Below are positions 34,300 through 48,400 of a DNA stretch of 64,000 nucleotides, one piece after another. This DNA is from Blastobasis lacticolella (lineage: Eukaryota; Arthropoda; Insecta; Lepidoptera; Blastobasidae), in the NCBI GenBank assembly GCA_905147135.1, contig LR990060.1, forward strand, positions 11,610,001 to 11,674,000, read 5' to 3'. Positions within the stretch are counted from its first letter, which is position 1; every line of letters begins with the position of its first letter. The position numbers were made by a program, and so were the translations under genes. The notes under the pieces were generated by a model. The model had not been told where the DNA came from. It ran no database searches and saw nothing but the letters and a program-made list of their open reading frames with translations.

Positions 34300-35857
34300 A
34301 TTTAACTACCGATCAAGTGTTTTGGTACCCAAAACGAAATCTGTATAATTATTCTTTTTTACAAAAGCATAAGATTAATCGCATCGACAATAAATAAATT
34401 AATGAGATTACTTGTGAAATTGTTTACTCCAACGTATGCCTAAAGTCAGGTTAGAGCATTGATTTATTACTAACCGTAGATAGCACATGAACGCTTGAAA
34501 AGTGAGCCGGTGAAGGACTGCTTAATCGCTAGTCAAGCAGTCCTTTTCAGTAGTCCGTCATTAGCCGTCGGCACGTAAGCATGCCCAAGTGCGCGTTCAA
34601 AAATTGTCGAAACAATGGCTTTAAACGACGAAAATGGGTGGGATTTCATATTTTGCGTGAATAAACACATTATACATCTTATCATGCATAAATATGGCGA
34701 TTTACACATAAAAATCCATCAAAAATAATTATTTTAGTCATAGACATATTGTCAGTGTCAGACATCACGTCAGTTGTCTCAATCATGCGCATGCGTTAAA
34801 GCGAAAACAATGTTGCTCACTAAAAGAAATGGAGTCGCAGCATTATCCACAGCGCGAAAAGCAATTTGAGCTTTATAAGTATGAAAAAAAGTTGATATTT
34901 GGTAAATACGATACTGTACGTAAGGGCATTTTGATTGGGGCGTGCGTATTTGGCTAAAAAATTGCTACGTACAAATGTATAGTCAATTAGGCGACAGATT
35001 TCAAGCGCATTTTTGTATGAAGCTTGCTTTATCTACGGTTGGTAGTAAATCAATGGGTTAGGGTTACAAATGTTACAATAAGTATGTGCTCTGAATGAAC
35101 TGTATAAAACTATACTATACTATTTTAATTTATATATAGGAATGTTATAGTGCGTATGAGATAAAATATGTCTACAGTAGTTGAATTGTACTAGTGAAAT
35201 TGTATATTATCATAAATATTTTTTATCATATTATTACCTATGTTAGTAGGAAGATATTAGAGAGTAACTCCAGTTACAAAGCTTTTCGATTGGCCGTGGC
35301 GTAGGATATCTAAGTATTACAGGGCAAAATTAATTAAATTGCAAAATCTCATCGGTTATAAACAACTTTTAGGCTATTAGGCATATAACGCATGTGAAAT
35401 GCAACTTTTTAGTATAGTTGGGTCAGAACAGAAGAAAGAGATAAGTGCTATCAGCTTTCTATCTTATAAAATTGTAACAAATTACAAGTAAGAAACGCAA
35501 GTGGAGTGCACGATTTCTTTGAGTAATTCTATGCGCAACATTTGTACTTAATATTTTTCAAATTAGATACGTCTACTCCAAAAAAAAACTCGCACTCTTA
35601 ACTACTGATGTCGCCTGTTTTTGGTCAATTATTCAAGAGAAAGAAAGTTAAATAATTCTTTATCCTTGTCACCTCAGCTTCAGCACAATACCACAATTTT
35701 ACTGATAAATAATTCTCTTAAAAAGTTTGAAAAGAGGAGACAGTGCAATTTTTCGCAACTGAATATTTAGATAAGGACTGTTTATTTAACCTTGATTTAA
35801 GGATTTAGTTTAGTATTTTATGAATTATACATTATACTTTTAAGTTGAAACACTAAT
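34300..35857. other. AT-rich gene-poor spacer
   Basis: Mostly unrecognised. A hairpin with AAGGACTGCTT and AAGCAGTCCTT lies at 34513-34544, just before the short THAP-like frame at 34581. Confidence 0.35.
34581..34664 (+). pseudogene. Possible THAP zinc-finger N-terminus remnant
   Basis: A 27-codon frame reads MPKCAFKNCRNN, then RRKWVGFHILRE and stop. Start methionine, Cys-x4-Cys and a downstream GFHI block recall the start of a THAP domain (C2CH DNA-binding finger). The second half (Cys-x-x-His, AVPTIF) is absent. It could be a domesticated-transposase remnant or a chance frame. Confidence 0.25.
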
Positions 35858-35983
35858 GGCCGTTTTCACTAAACTTACGAATCGTCTAAGTTCCATCTTA
35901 ACTAGTTTTTAGCCAATCTACGTCTAAATTGACAAAAGAAATAACATAGTCAATTCGTAAGTTTTGTGAAAACGGCAAAACTT
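35858..35983. mobile_element. Short palindromic MITE M6
   Basis: GGCCGTTTTCACTAAACTTA at the left and TAAGTTTTGTGAAAACGGC at the right are inverted; total about 126 bases. Confidence 0.65.
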
Positions 35984-36408
35984 CAGTATTTGTGTTCGCG
36001 TGATTGTGGAACCTTCAAAATGTATTTGACAGTATTTTGTTATATTATATTAAATTCATTGGACATTTTATGTAGCATTTTTTATTATATTATTATAGAC
36101 CGCCGAGAAGCTTTCTAAAAAAAAAAAATTACTTAGTGATAAAGTAGCCTGTTTACATTATATGTGATATTAAGCAATATCTAATCGTCTAATAAATAAA
36201 TTATAATAAATAGTCGTTAGTTGTTGTCAGTGACTGTTTTTATATGCATTTATATTATACTTAAAATTTTATTGAGTCTGATTTTTATTTTTAATATGTG
36301 ACAAAGCTGTTTAATTCGAATTTGGATGTTTTGGTTTAAGATATTTTACGAAAAGGGAGAGCACAAATTTGAAACGGAGTCTTTTTCAATAAGGTCGATT
36401 GTACTGAT

Positions 36409-36718
36409 GGCCGGAACAGATGTCAAAAAAAAATAAAGTTACCCCTCGCGTCGAGGGGTATCCGAATCACCCCCATGTATGTTCCGCATTGTTATAACTT
36501 ACATAGTTTTTAAGTATGATTTTTTTCAGAATTTTCAAATTTTGAAGAAAAATAGTTTAGTCTTTTTTATTTATTTATGTCGAAAATTCTCAAAAATTCA
36601 GAAAAAGTTAATTACTCGAATACCAAGAAAAAGTCGCGGAAGATACATGGGGGTGAATCGGATACCCCGACACAAGAGACTTAATTCTATTTTATTGACG
36701 TCAATGTTCCGGCCAACT
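36409..36718. mobile_element. TIR element M5
   Basis: GGCCGGAACA at the left and TGTTCCGGCC at the right are inverted. A second inverted block, GGTATCCGAATCACCCCCAT and ATGGGGGTGAATCGGATACC, lies inside. The open frame in the centre is incidental. Confidence 0.65.
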
Positions 36719-36719
36719 G

Positions 36720-37620
36720 TATTTATCATCATAATTTTGTTTTTAAAATAGTTTCTCTGTGAACTGTAATGTGTATCTAATATAATACTTATATAAAAAG
36801 TAAGTTATTCTACGTTGTAATTTATATTGTAAATCGTTGTTTAATTTTGTAATGAAATATATTCAGCTGTTTTATATACAAATTATTGTTTTCTTTCTGT
36901 AATCACCGCAGTCCCCGCACGCACCGCATCATCAATTAACACATACCTACATATAAAAAAATAAACATAGCTAGGTACCTTAAATATACATCGATTCGGA
37001 ATTGCTGTCCTATGGCACTCCCTGCCAACAATGGACCTCACTCATCATGAGCCACGGCCGGAGCCGCGTCACTGATCTTCAGCGAATCCCGCGGAGTAAG
37101 TTCTAGAACGTTGCACCTTTAGGCAGAAATTGTAATTTAAAATAGATATGTCATAGAAGCCCACAGTCTGTAGGTACTAGGTAATTTCAACTAGACAGTC
37201 TAGACCTGTAGGTAATACCTCTCTACCTAGCTTTTTGCAATTATGTATTATAATCATGCTTCCACTGCCAACTGCATTCGGCGTAGTTCAATAACATTAG
37301 TAATCATTTTGTATAAATAGAACGCGGCGTGCGTCATTAGCTTATCAGTGTTTTAATAGGAGAAAAAGACATTTATTCGTACGGCGCCATCTAGCGAAGC
37401 AACGTTTATCTTTAGCTTTGTTTATTGGGATGGGTGATGAGATGGGTCCTTAGAATTTTGTAAAATATGACATGGTTATTTTGAAATGATAAGGAAGGAT
37501 TTTTTTAAATTTGACTATACGCATTTGACCGCCATCTCGCCTGTTAGGCAGTAACGAAGCGGCCGAAGATGGAGCATGCCTGTCTAGGAACAGCCTATTC
37601 ACTCTAGCCTTTAAAGCGTC
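36720..37620. other. AT-rich spacer
   Basis: No gene seen. GCGCCATCT at 37384-37392 and a LINE-tail piece with GCCGAAGATGGAGCATGCCT near 37555-37600 are the only recognisable items. Confidence 0.35.
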
Positions 37621-37624
37621 CAAT

Positions 37625-37879
37625 AGTAGCCGTATTCATAATGATTCGAAACCGTTTCCGAATGATTCGACATGAAATTCGTGAGTGGCGAATCCGTGTC
37701 GATCGATTTGAAAACTGTTATTCAGAATCCCGATAGATTCCACGGAAACTCTACTCTCTATAACATATGAAAATTTCATCAAAATTAACTGAAACCACAT
37801 TTTCCTAAGAACTTTTGCGGTGTCCTTAGTCGATTCCGTATCCGAATCCGATTTCCAAGCCATTGTGAATACGGCTACA
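37625..37879 (-). mobile_element. MITE family M1 copy
   Basis: Ends AGTAGCCGTATTCATAATG and CATTGTGAATACGGCTACA. The 75-codon frame is open with a few substitutions. Confidence 0.8.
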
Positions 37880-37989
37880 GATTATAATGATCAGGGAACA
37901 CACTCGCGGGCAACCTTTCTTCAGGTAAACTTTGGTAAAGAAATTAATTATTACCGGATTGTAAACCAGTTGGTACTAGACAGTTAGTC

Positions 37990-38247
37990 GAGTGGTGTCC
38001 GGCAGAGTAGAATAGCACCAACCCCTTACACTCATGTGTGTCGTACAAGGCGACTAATGTTTTCGAGGCAAAAGATAAAAAGTCTCGGTAGTCTGGAAAA
38101 TGGGCAGCAGCATTTTTCATTGTTACCTATATTTAAACACTGCGATCTCTAACCCGCCTGTCAAGCGTGGAGATTATGGCAATAACCTCCCCTTTCGTGG
38201 GAGAGGCCCTAAGTCCTACAGTGGACTGTTACGGGCTGTGATGATGA
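37990..38247 (+). mobile_element. RepA copy
   Basis: From GAGTGGTGTCCGGCAGAGTA to GGGCTGTGATGATGA. Confidence 0.75.
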
Positions 38248-38660
38248 GGTAATAGACTATCAGATGCGTGGAATTCCGTTGTAAGGTTACAGTTGAAACG
38301 AACACAGTGAATGATCATTGTGTAATGTAGATCGTATTTGTAAAAAAATATTCGAATTGGGCGGGGCTTCTTTTGTATGTAATTCGTATTCCTATGATAC
38401 CCTGAGGCTTTATTTTTGAATCGTTCGCCTCGATTCAAACATCAAAATAACTAATGTTTCGGCATGAAAAATTCGTTATTTTGATGCATGATGTTGATTT
38501 TTCCTATTTTATGAACCCGTACTCTTTCGATATTGGCAATGTGATTTAAAAAATATTAAAGTTTTCAAGCCGAAAATCAAAATTGAAAACCGTTCGAATG
38601 GAGACGAGCGATTCAAAAACAGAGCGCCTGTCCGCATATGCTAGGCTAGGTGACAAATAA

Positions 38661-39020
38661 TACAGGGTGTAAAAGATCGCTAGCATTCATTAAAACCCCA
38701 TATTCGGAAATGACTTCATAATTTCGCTACCTAAAATAAATAATTAATTGCGACGCGCAATGTAGGTACATCGTCCGGCGCACGCATAAAGTGCATTTAT
38801 TTCAACTTAAATTTGAACTTTGAGTGTCTAAATTAATTGTGAACGATGTAGTTATCGATACTTTATATTTTTAAGTACAAAAACAACTTTTTTTTTTAAT
38901 TATCTTGAATTCTGCCTAAACTATGAGTTTCCGCGGGTATGTTTCTTAGGGAAAGTTGTTCAGTTTCGTGGATAGAATAAGCGGTTTCAATTAATGCTAG
39001 CGGTCTTTATTACCCAGTAT
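38661..39020. mobile_element. TIR element M9, empty copy
   Basis: TACAGGGTGTAAAAGATCGC at the left and GCTAGCGGTCTTTATTACCC at the right are inverted. It lacks the LINE present in the copy at 23824-24870, and is in inverted orientation to it. Confidence 0.75.
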
Positions 39021-39277
39021 ATTATTAAACTAATAGCTAGGTCTTGTTATTTCGATACCAAGCTCACCTCACCTTGAAATATTTCATTATGAATGCAAGA
39101 ATTAAATGGCGCTCATTGTTTTGCGTTAATGAAGCTCAAGTGTTCGTTTTACTCTATCAATCTGTTCTCTAAAAGAAAATATAATCGGAACTATGTACAA
39201 CCGGAATGGTTCGTTTTAAGTACCTATGTATCTACTATACTTATTAAACTATCGGAAAATATAGGTACTTACCTCAT

Positions 39278-39510
39278 AATCACAGCCATAACAGTCCACT
39301 GCAGGACTTAGGGCCTCTCCCTTGAGAGGGAAGGTTATTGCCATAATCTCCACGCTTTTCAGGCGGGTTGGAGATCGCAGCATTGTAAATATAACAATAG
39401 AAAACGCTGCTGCTGAGACTAGATCTTTTGCCTCGAAAACATTAGTCGTCTTGTACGACACCTACGAGTGTAAGGGGTTGGTGCTATTCTACTCTGCCAG
39501 ACACCACACT
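39278..39510 (-). mobile_element. RepA copy
   Basis: CACAGCCATAACAGTCCACT to CTGCCAGACACCACACT, with an internal deletion around 39415. Confidence 0.7.
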
Positions 39511-39514
39511 TCCT

Positions 39515-42486
39515 ACAACGGGTAGGTACTTACCTACCTACAAATTATTCAATCTACTCAACCCAAAATAGACTAATAGCAATTGCAAATTCTTAATACG
39601 CATGAACTAGCCACGTTACGTAAGGCGAAGTGTCTACCAAGGCCGCACACTTGTTTTTCCACTTTTGCAGAGGCGCCTAGGCGCCTACACCCATACTCAC
39701 ATAACGATATATTTAAGTATTTACTACGATGCACAATTAGTTTGTTTACGTTCACTGTGTAGGTATAACTACCTAATACCTTAATTGGCTTACTGTTCTA
39801 TAATCGTATAATTAGACTATAAAGGTAGGTATTTGAGAGCCATTTACCTGGGGGTAACTGACGATGCGGCCGATGATGGAGCATGCCTGTAAGTAATAAA
39901 CAGCTGTTGGTTGGCTGTACTCCCGATAAATAAATAACGCATATATCGTATTATCCTATATCCTTAGTACCTACTTACCATCTTCATCATCATATCAGCC
40001 GTGGGACCACGCCTTCCACACCGATCGACACTGTGACTCAAGAATTCATCGGCTCCTTACCGTTCGGCTTTTACGTGATCCATCCATCTCGGCCAAATTT
40101 ATTACCTATGCAGCGTCAGTTCATCGATAAACAACAAGGCAAATACGAAATCATAGCAGTGCTAAATGTGTCTGTAGTGTCATAGAAATAAGGTTGCCTA
40201 TACCTATTCATTCACGCATTATCGTATGTACCTGTATCATAATGCATAACTAATTTAAAAATAGCTACGGTGTAATTGTAAACAAAACAAGAACCTGAAG
40301 CGACAACAATTTGAAGTGCGTTTCAGTTTTATTGTTTGTTATGTGACACTCAATAAAGTTTGTTGTTGTTTGTTTATAATACCCACCTATCTCTTCCTGG
40401 TTTAGATTCTTTGTCATAATGTAAAGATACCTATGTATCTTACATTTCTTTGCTAACACTTTCCTCTAAAATTTTGTACTAGAAAACTTCATTTTACAGC
40501 CAAGTGCATTGACTTTGCGCTCTAGTTTTATATCTGGCGCATGTTCGACAATCATCATGCCCCTATAATGTCGTGCTTACACTTTTAGCACGTGCATGAT
40601 TTTTCTAAGATTAGTGTAGTGTGCTGTGTGTCAAGTACTTAGCTACTTATACTTAATAGGTAGGTACTACGCTGGCTCAGCAACCCAAAGAGAATCTGTC
40701 CTATCCGACAGCAAAAGACGCCACTCATGTCTATCTTGAACAGATACATTCCCTCTGGTTCTGGGCCTCTGAAGATCAATCAGGCGGTCCTTCTGCACTT
40801 CGATCAACCAGCAATATCTATAGGACGTCCCATAGGACGATTCAATAGAAGATCGAAGAACTGTTGCATAAAGGGAAACCGAGATCGCGAGACTGCCCTA
40901 GCTCGGTCACGTGGACAGGATGGGAAAAGATCACGCTGTGAAGGGCCCTACTTTGGGCGTCCGACTGGGCACCTACAAAGGTGCCACCTGCAGAGCACGT
41001 GTAATCTAGCCAGGTATTATGATCGGAGAATCTATCATACTACTTATCTTTGTCAAAACTAGGACAACAAACTCAATTAGAAGGATTACGATTAGATAGT
41101 CGATAAAAGCAAAGCCACCACATCTATGTAGCTACTTTCTATTCCTTTTGACAACTTACATTAGCAATAATAAGTGTTTAGTTTAGGCGTTAACCGTAGG
41201 TTCGTGACATAGTAAGGTACCTACCGCAAGTCTTGCGACCGGAAAATTACTTAGGATACAAATCTCTAGCCATTACACTCCCGCCATGCACAGAAAGGAG
41301 AAGCCGGCCCAGTGGTGAGTCAATCGGCACATGCGTGCCAATAAACTCGCCAGCAAGGATGCCGAAGACCGATAGAAGTGGACCAAGACGAGAAGGAAGC
41401 CGGACCTCGGGCCCTCGCTAGCCGCGCGGGAGCGAGACCGGGGTTTGACCCTATGATAACTTACTTACCGCAAGACATTTACAATATCTAGATTTAAGCT
41501 TTATGTCCACCTTTGTACTATTTTGTGCATAAAGTATTAAATAAATAAAATAAATATCTACTTACTTACATAGTTGCCAACCAACAGTTCGTTAACTGAG
41601 TAGGTATTTTTTTATCGGTAAAACATGTGGTTTGATTTATCTAACGGGTGACGTTTTACCTAATGACTGTCGAGCACAGTCACTTGCGGAAGTACAAGCG
41701 TACCTACCTCTGGCTGGTTGGAACGGTTCCAACACCACGATCATACGATGTTTATTTACATGGCGTGGCGTGTCGTTTACATCGTACGGAGGTGTGGCCA
41801 ACAACGCGTTCGCGGCATTCGCTAATAATGCGCAAACATGTTTTGATAGCGATATAAAACTAGTTTGCTACACTTCAACCGTTCAGTATTTACTCTACTC
41901 TCGTGGGTGAAGCTCAGGGGCGAAGTGAAGGCAAAAGCAAACCGTAAAAACGTTTTCTTTCAGTTATTTCAAACAATGTCTACTCAGATTATCAAATCAA
42001 GTTATAGTAGCAAGTGATTTCAAATCAAAACATTGTTACGTGTGGAAGAAAGTGAAGTGAAAACATTAAAACCTACCAAAAAGGTTTTGTTTGTTTTGAT
42101 TGCGTTTTGTTGGTAGCATTGTCGGACAGATCGCGCGATTTGACGTCATACGTCATTGATTTATTTACGTTTTCCCGATCCAATATATTTGCCAAGATTT
42201 GCTGAAATTCGCTAGAAAAGAAGTGATTCTATCCTCTTGGGACAGAACATTTTGTGGTGTTTGTGTGCGGGGGTTGTGTTGTAGATTTCTTTGGAAATCT
42301 CCCCAAATATGTTAAGTGTAGCTACGTGACTAGTAGTGCGATTCGTCTTCTAAGCATTCAATAGTTATTATTAGCATCTAATATATTACAAACCTGTTTA
42401 CCTAGTGACCCGATATAGTGATTAACATTAGGTGTTTGTGACGAGGACAGTAAATCTGATATTTAGCTAGCGTACGAGTCATAAGA
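39515..42486. other. Spacer with decayed LINE pieces and the upstream region of PNPLA8
   Basis: A decayed non-LTR C-terminus is at about 40890-41000, where the frames give LGHVDRMGKDHAV and YFGRPTGHLQ. A second decayed end is at 41320-41455, with RRPIEVDQDEKEA and a GC-rich run. The last 500 bases before 42487 are probably the PNPLA8 promoter and 5' UTR. No other gene is seen. Confidence 0.45.
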
Positions 42487-45400
42487 ATGTCGTCGAGCGG
42501 GCAATGGCGTGTCATACGCCACTATTTATCTCTCAGCAACTTGAATGCTGAGGTCGATAAAATGGTCCAGAAACTGAAGCCGGTGACTGCGGAGCAATGG
42601 GACAGTAAGTTTAACACACTTTGCTCCATACCTCCCTATTCTACCACACCATTCTTGGTGACAATAAGATACCTAAGGTTAATAGACTTAAATTGATCTA
42701 AACAACTTGTTACAAGCCAATGTAGACTGTCTGACCTTGTTCTTAAAAGGTTGATGACTCGATAAATATAGATTCTGATCTGCGGTCATGATTTAAGCTG
42801 GTGGATATTACATAACTGTTGGCTGAATTATATTTAGTTACATATTTTATATATTTTATGACATGTCAGGTCCTTTTGTAGGAAAAGCCCTTAGTTCTGC
42901 AGTGGACTGACATGGGTTGTGATGATGTAGAAGGACGCTAATGACATGCAATTTGAATAATATTATCAACTCAGTTATCAAGAAGTTGATGCTGTATCGA
43001 ATATCTATGTTATCTGTAATTGAACTATTTACCAAACTGTTTATCAGACAAGTTAATGTTTGTAAAGTCTTTGCAGTAAGGGAAAACAAAATTATCATGT
43101 TTCAAATCAAAGATATTATTTTTTCATGTACATACCTGTCTATGTACTGATGAATAGCACAATGAACCTTACTAACATTTTTCAGATGCCATGAGAATAT
43201 AATGCAATTTTCTTGTCAACGTTCAGTGTTAAACACCTTTTATTTTTTCCGTAACTGTACAAAGTGTAATTTTTCAAATGAAGAATTATGTTGCGAGTTG
43301 TAAGTAATACCTGCATTTACGTAGTTAACGCTGTTTTTAAAAGTAATGTAGATTAAAGGTGAAAAGACAGACTAGTCCCAATGATTTAGTATATCTTTGT
43401 GGTTACATATACATTACATACCAGAAACATAATAGCAGAACTATACTGTTTGCTCAGACAGTATCAGAAACAGCTGTTTCAACTTTTCTTGTTTTTTTTT
43501 TCTATTGTCTAATTTTACTAGCAAGGTACCTAAATAGTATGAGAATTTAATATATTTATAGGTCACCGGAGTCAGATGGCAATCGCTCCACTGTAATTAC
43601 CTACCTAATCTGCCAAATCCTAGATCACGGTCAATTTGGACCCCGGGCCTGGAGCACTAGAGCACAACTAAGACATTAATGCCAAGACAATGTCTTTTTA
43701 ATTTTAAAAAGTTACTAAATTTTTTATTTTATAAAGTAATCAAACCAGCAAGCTTGCTCCTGATGGAAATTGGACACCACTCCCTGTAGACGATTAGCAA
43801 CACCAGGGGTATCACCAATGCCTTGCCATCCGTTATCCATATACATATTTCAGAAGAGTTAATTGAAATACCTCACGTTACAGATTTAATAAGGAGATTC
43901 GAAAAAGCAATTGTCACTCGCCTCACACAAATTTCCAAAGAGGACATACCGCATGAGCATTCCGTCAAAGTTGCCACTATAGAAGAGACCGAAAAACAAA
44001 TAAAGAAAGTTCAGGAACCAAGGGAAAAGGCTGGACAGAAATTGACCGAAGATGGGCTTACTGTTGGGTCTGAGGCCAAGGAGATAACGATAGATGGAAT
44101 ATGGCAAGGCCTTAAATTGAAGAAAGACTTGCATTTTGGTAAAATCTCAGAGCAGAGCAGTTGGAAGAACACCAAACCCGTTGTATCGAAGGTAGATGAT
44201 TTTTCTGTTTAATTCCATTATGTATTGTAAACACCTAGATTGACATCTCGTTTATCAAAATCATTTACGTACATTATCACAGCTAGCACGCATGTGTATA
44301 ACTTTCTACAGAAGCAACACCGGCCTTCATGATAACATTTGCAGATAAAAACTGTTTACTTAAGTTTTTGCGGGTTTACGCACATGCAGATGTGAATATG
44401 TAAAGCCAAACATTGACAGTGATAAGTGGCTATTTATATCATGTTATTGTATAGCTTTCCTATGGCATCAAAAATGTAGTCCATGATTAAATATGACCAC
44501 CAAGTAGGTTATGCGTGATAGCATAATATTTTATCAACAACATTCATTGTTATCTATCTATGGAAGTACATATATGTATGTAGACTTTCAATGTTTTGAT
44601 ATGTAAATAGGTGAAGTATCTAATACAAGTCTTGTCTACTGTGTGGAATACAATAGCAGGTTAACATTTATCAAAGGCTTGACACAAATAAAGTGTTTTA
44701 TAAATAATCAAGTTTATGTTTTTTATGGACTACAGTCACTGCTTACCATCAGATGGGCCATAATCTTGTTTACCATCTCAGTAGTATAAAAATAAGTAGG
44801 TGTTTATTTTGCACTGTTTTTATGGGAAATAGACTTGTTGCTTGGTCTTGATCTCATCTCTCCTGATGGATAGGTAGATAGATAATAAGGTGTAGGTTTA
44901 TTATTAGTAGGATTATTCACAAGCCTGAGAGAGAGAGCCTCGGTGGCCGAGCGGTTGGGGTATCCGACTCGTAAGCGAGAGGTACCGGGTTCGAATCCTG
45001 AGTTATGTATATTAGTTGAACACTAACCTATGCTCTTACGGTGAATGAAAACGTCGTAATGAAACCTGCAGATTCAGGCGACTGAATGTGTAACCATGAT
45101 CCAATCTGGTCAGGCTCTCCTGGTAGCAGGGTCACGGAGGTCAGATGGCAGTCGTTCTACTGTCATTACTTGATCTGCCAAATGCTGGACCCCGGGCCCT
45201 CGTACGCGAGAGCACAACCGGCACATTAACGCCAAGACGATTATTTAGTAGGACTATTCACAAACTTCTCTGTATGTTATTAGAAAGTTATAGCATTGAA
45301 AATCACAATATGACTCTAAAATGTTTCAGACATCTATCCACTCTAGAACGGCCTACGTGATATCGGCCATAGTGACGGCAGAGACCGATGAATGCCTTCT

Positions 45401-48400
45401 GAAGAGAACGGAACACTTTATTGACCACCTGAAACAGTATCCTGAGGCTCGGGACTATGCTATCAAGGTTAGTAGACCATCATTTCATCACATCAACCCC
45501 TTACATCCCATTTTTGGACTGAGTCATACTTTATTTATACTTTATGTTGATATCTAATACGGGATAAGTCTGAAATGGGAGCCTGAACCTGCCGGTATCA
45601 GGAAAGAGGCCCCGTGGGCGACCCAAGAAGCGATTTATTGACATCGCTGAGTCGGATGCGAGAGCCAACGGCTTACGACGCGAGGATGCCCAAGACCGCC
45701 CGAAGTGGAGAAGAATGAGTAGGAAAGCGGACTCTGGCAGAGGTCGGGATAACCGCTAGGACGATGATGATGATACTTCATTCATACTTGGGGTGGAGAC
45801 CTGGTGACCTGTAGCACAGGTTTCCCTAGTTCAGGCACCAGTCGCCACAAATATGTATACGTATCTTAATGACAGGGTATTAACAGTAGAAAAAGTGACC
45901 AGTGTTTCAATGATTTAGCACGTTGTGTTACCTCATGTACAAACAATACTACGTGTTAAGGAAATAAGACATTGTACGTCATTTCCTGACCTTTAATTCG
46001 TCATTCGGCTATCCAGCGACGTATCATCATCACAGCCCATAACAGTCCACTGCAGGATAAAGGGCCTCTCCCACGAAAGGGGAGGTTATTGCCATAATCA
46101 CCACGCTTGGCCGGCGGGTTGGGGGGTCGCAGTTTCCAGCCTACGGAGACTAGATCTTACGCCTCGAAAACATTAGTCGCCTTATACGACACCCACGAGT
46201 GTAAGGGGTTGGTGCTATTCTACTCTGCCGGACACCACACGGCCGATTCATTAGTTCATTGTGTTAATGGATGACAATTGCAGGAGGGCGGCGTTCGCGC
46301 TTTGCTGCGGGTCAGGCACCGATTACGTTCCGTCCGCAGCGACGGCGGGATGATTGTCGATGGTATCGTTGGGGAGGTAAGCTGTGTTTTTTTACTAGCT
46401 TTTATTAACACTATTCGTACATATGTAATTTGTCACCTAAAGACATTAGCAACACCAAGGCCTCTATAGGCTCTATAACACATTCCTCTGGCAGAAAAAA
46501 GGCAATGCCACAGTTCCTCAAATCACCGCCCTATGGAGCACCGGAGACAAGAGCAGAATACCATTTATAAAAGTATTGTATGGCTGTGGTATTCTGTAAA
46601 GCGGAGGTACTTCTTCAGTTGGGCGGCTCCAATTCGGACGGCTTACCCCGCTATACCCTACCTCTCTTAATGATGACTCACGTTACACCATGCCGGCTTC
46701 GACCCACCTACGTGGCCTTAGTGTTCCTAATATAGTCCTCCCTTTATTAATCGCAAATCATCTATTAAATAAAACTAAAACATGAATAATATTCCAACGC
46801 CCATATCTACCCTCCACTTGTCAAATCTGAACTCAAAACTACCCGCGTTTTCAATACCACTAAGGTGGCAAACAAACTTACGGTCTGCCTGATGCAGTTG
46901 CCGTAGACAATTCAATTCAATTTATTCGGTAACAAATATTCATATGTATTCGAAATTATATATAAATAAAAGTATATAAATAATACAATCAAAATAAACA
47001 AATTACATAATACTTTCATGTCAATGTCAAATATTCAAAATAGCTAAATTAATTCATTTTAATGGCATGTCGCACTCTAAAAAAATACTGTATCAATCTG
47101 CTTATAATATTATGGACTATTAAGTTATTGACGTTTGCAATACCAGTGTTATCACTCCAGTGTTAAACCTTTTTAAACTTTGTCTTTCTTTTCACAGGCG
47201 CTAGCCCTAATGGGCTACACAGGCCCGACCAAGGGCCCGGGACCCAACATCCTGTCCATAGACGGTGGTGGCATCCGAGGACTGATAGTGATAGAAATAT
47301 TGAAGCATTTGGAACGCCTCACTGGGAAGAAAGTCCACGAGATGTTCGACTATATTATAGGGGTCAGCACTGGAGCGATAATTGCTTCTGTTATTGGTAA
47401 GTGATAATTAACACTCCAAAAACAATATTTATAGTGCAACAAACTTATCTGACCTGGTGACAGCGTCGCTGGGGGACGAATTACGCGTTCTGAAATCTCA
47501 AATTCGTTCGAAAATCATACTCCCTAGCCAAAAATCGGTATTAAAACGTCACTGAAATTGATGTTCGATGACGTTGAGAAAATATTTTTTGGCTGCAACA
47601 GACATTTAAATGTCAATTTTAATGGAGATATGTGGCTAGAAAATATATCGAATACCAGATGTCACTGCGCGAGAATTAGGCCCCTGTTGTTTGAATTGAC
47701 ATGACATTTGAATATGGCGTGTAATGAGGTGGTTGCAATTTCAAAATCCATCAGATGGCGCCACTGAGGCATAGTAGGTTCTTTTGTATTGTTTTTTGTT
47801 GTTGATCGTAGTTGATCTGCCTTTCAGACATCTATGTAAACATTTCATGTATTTTCTTAAAGTGCAATTAGAAGACTTTGTCTTCTTTTATTTTTTATTC
47901 CCTTATTATTTTTAAAATATTTATTTATATCCAACTTTTTATTTTAGGCAGTGGATTAGGCAATCTGGACACGGCCAACGACATGTATCGCACGCTCTCG
48001 AAACGGATGTTTGGTGCGACGTCGCTTATTAGTGGTAAGTTCTCCAAAGTAACTGTCTATTTTGTATTAATTTGTCATACATACATTTATTACTATACTC
48101 GGTGATGAAATTCAAGATCAAAAGTGTAACCAAATTGCCACCTTGAAAAATAAACCCAAGGATGGATTATTTAAAATAATTAAAACATTGATAAAAAGTA
48201 ACATCAGTATCAAAATCGTATAAATGTAAAAAGAACACAATTTTAAATAATGCACCCCTAGGGTTTCTTTTTCATAGGAGCAATTTGTTTACACTTATGA
48301 TCTTGAATTTCATCTCCGAGTTTACAATCTAATAAAGCAAAGCTTCTTGTTTCTGTGACCGTTATGACGTCACATCTCTCCAAACCACAAGCTATACCGC

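Noticed and set aside
43823..44212. Separate 129-residue gene
   Set aside because: The frame is PNPLA8 exon 2 with a short read-in from a LINE tail and read-out into the intron.
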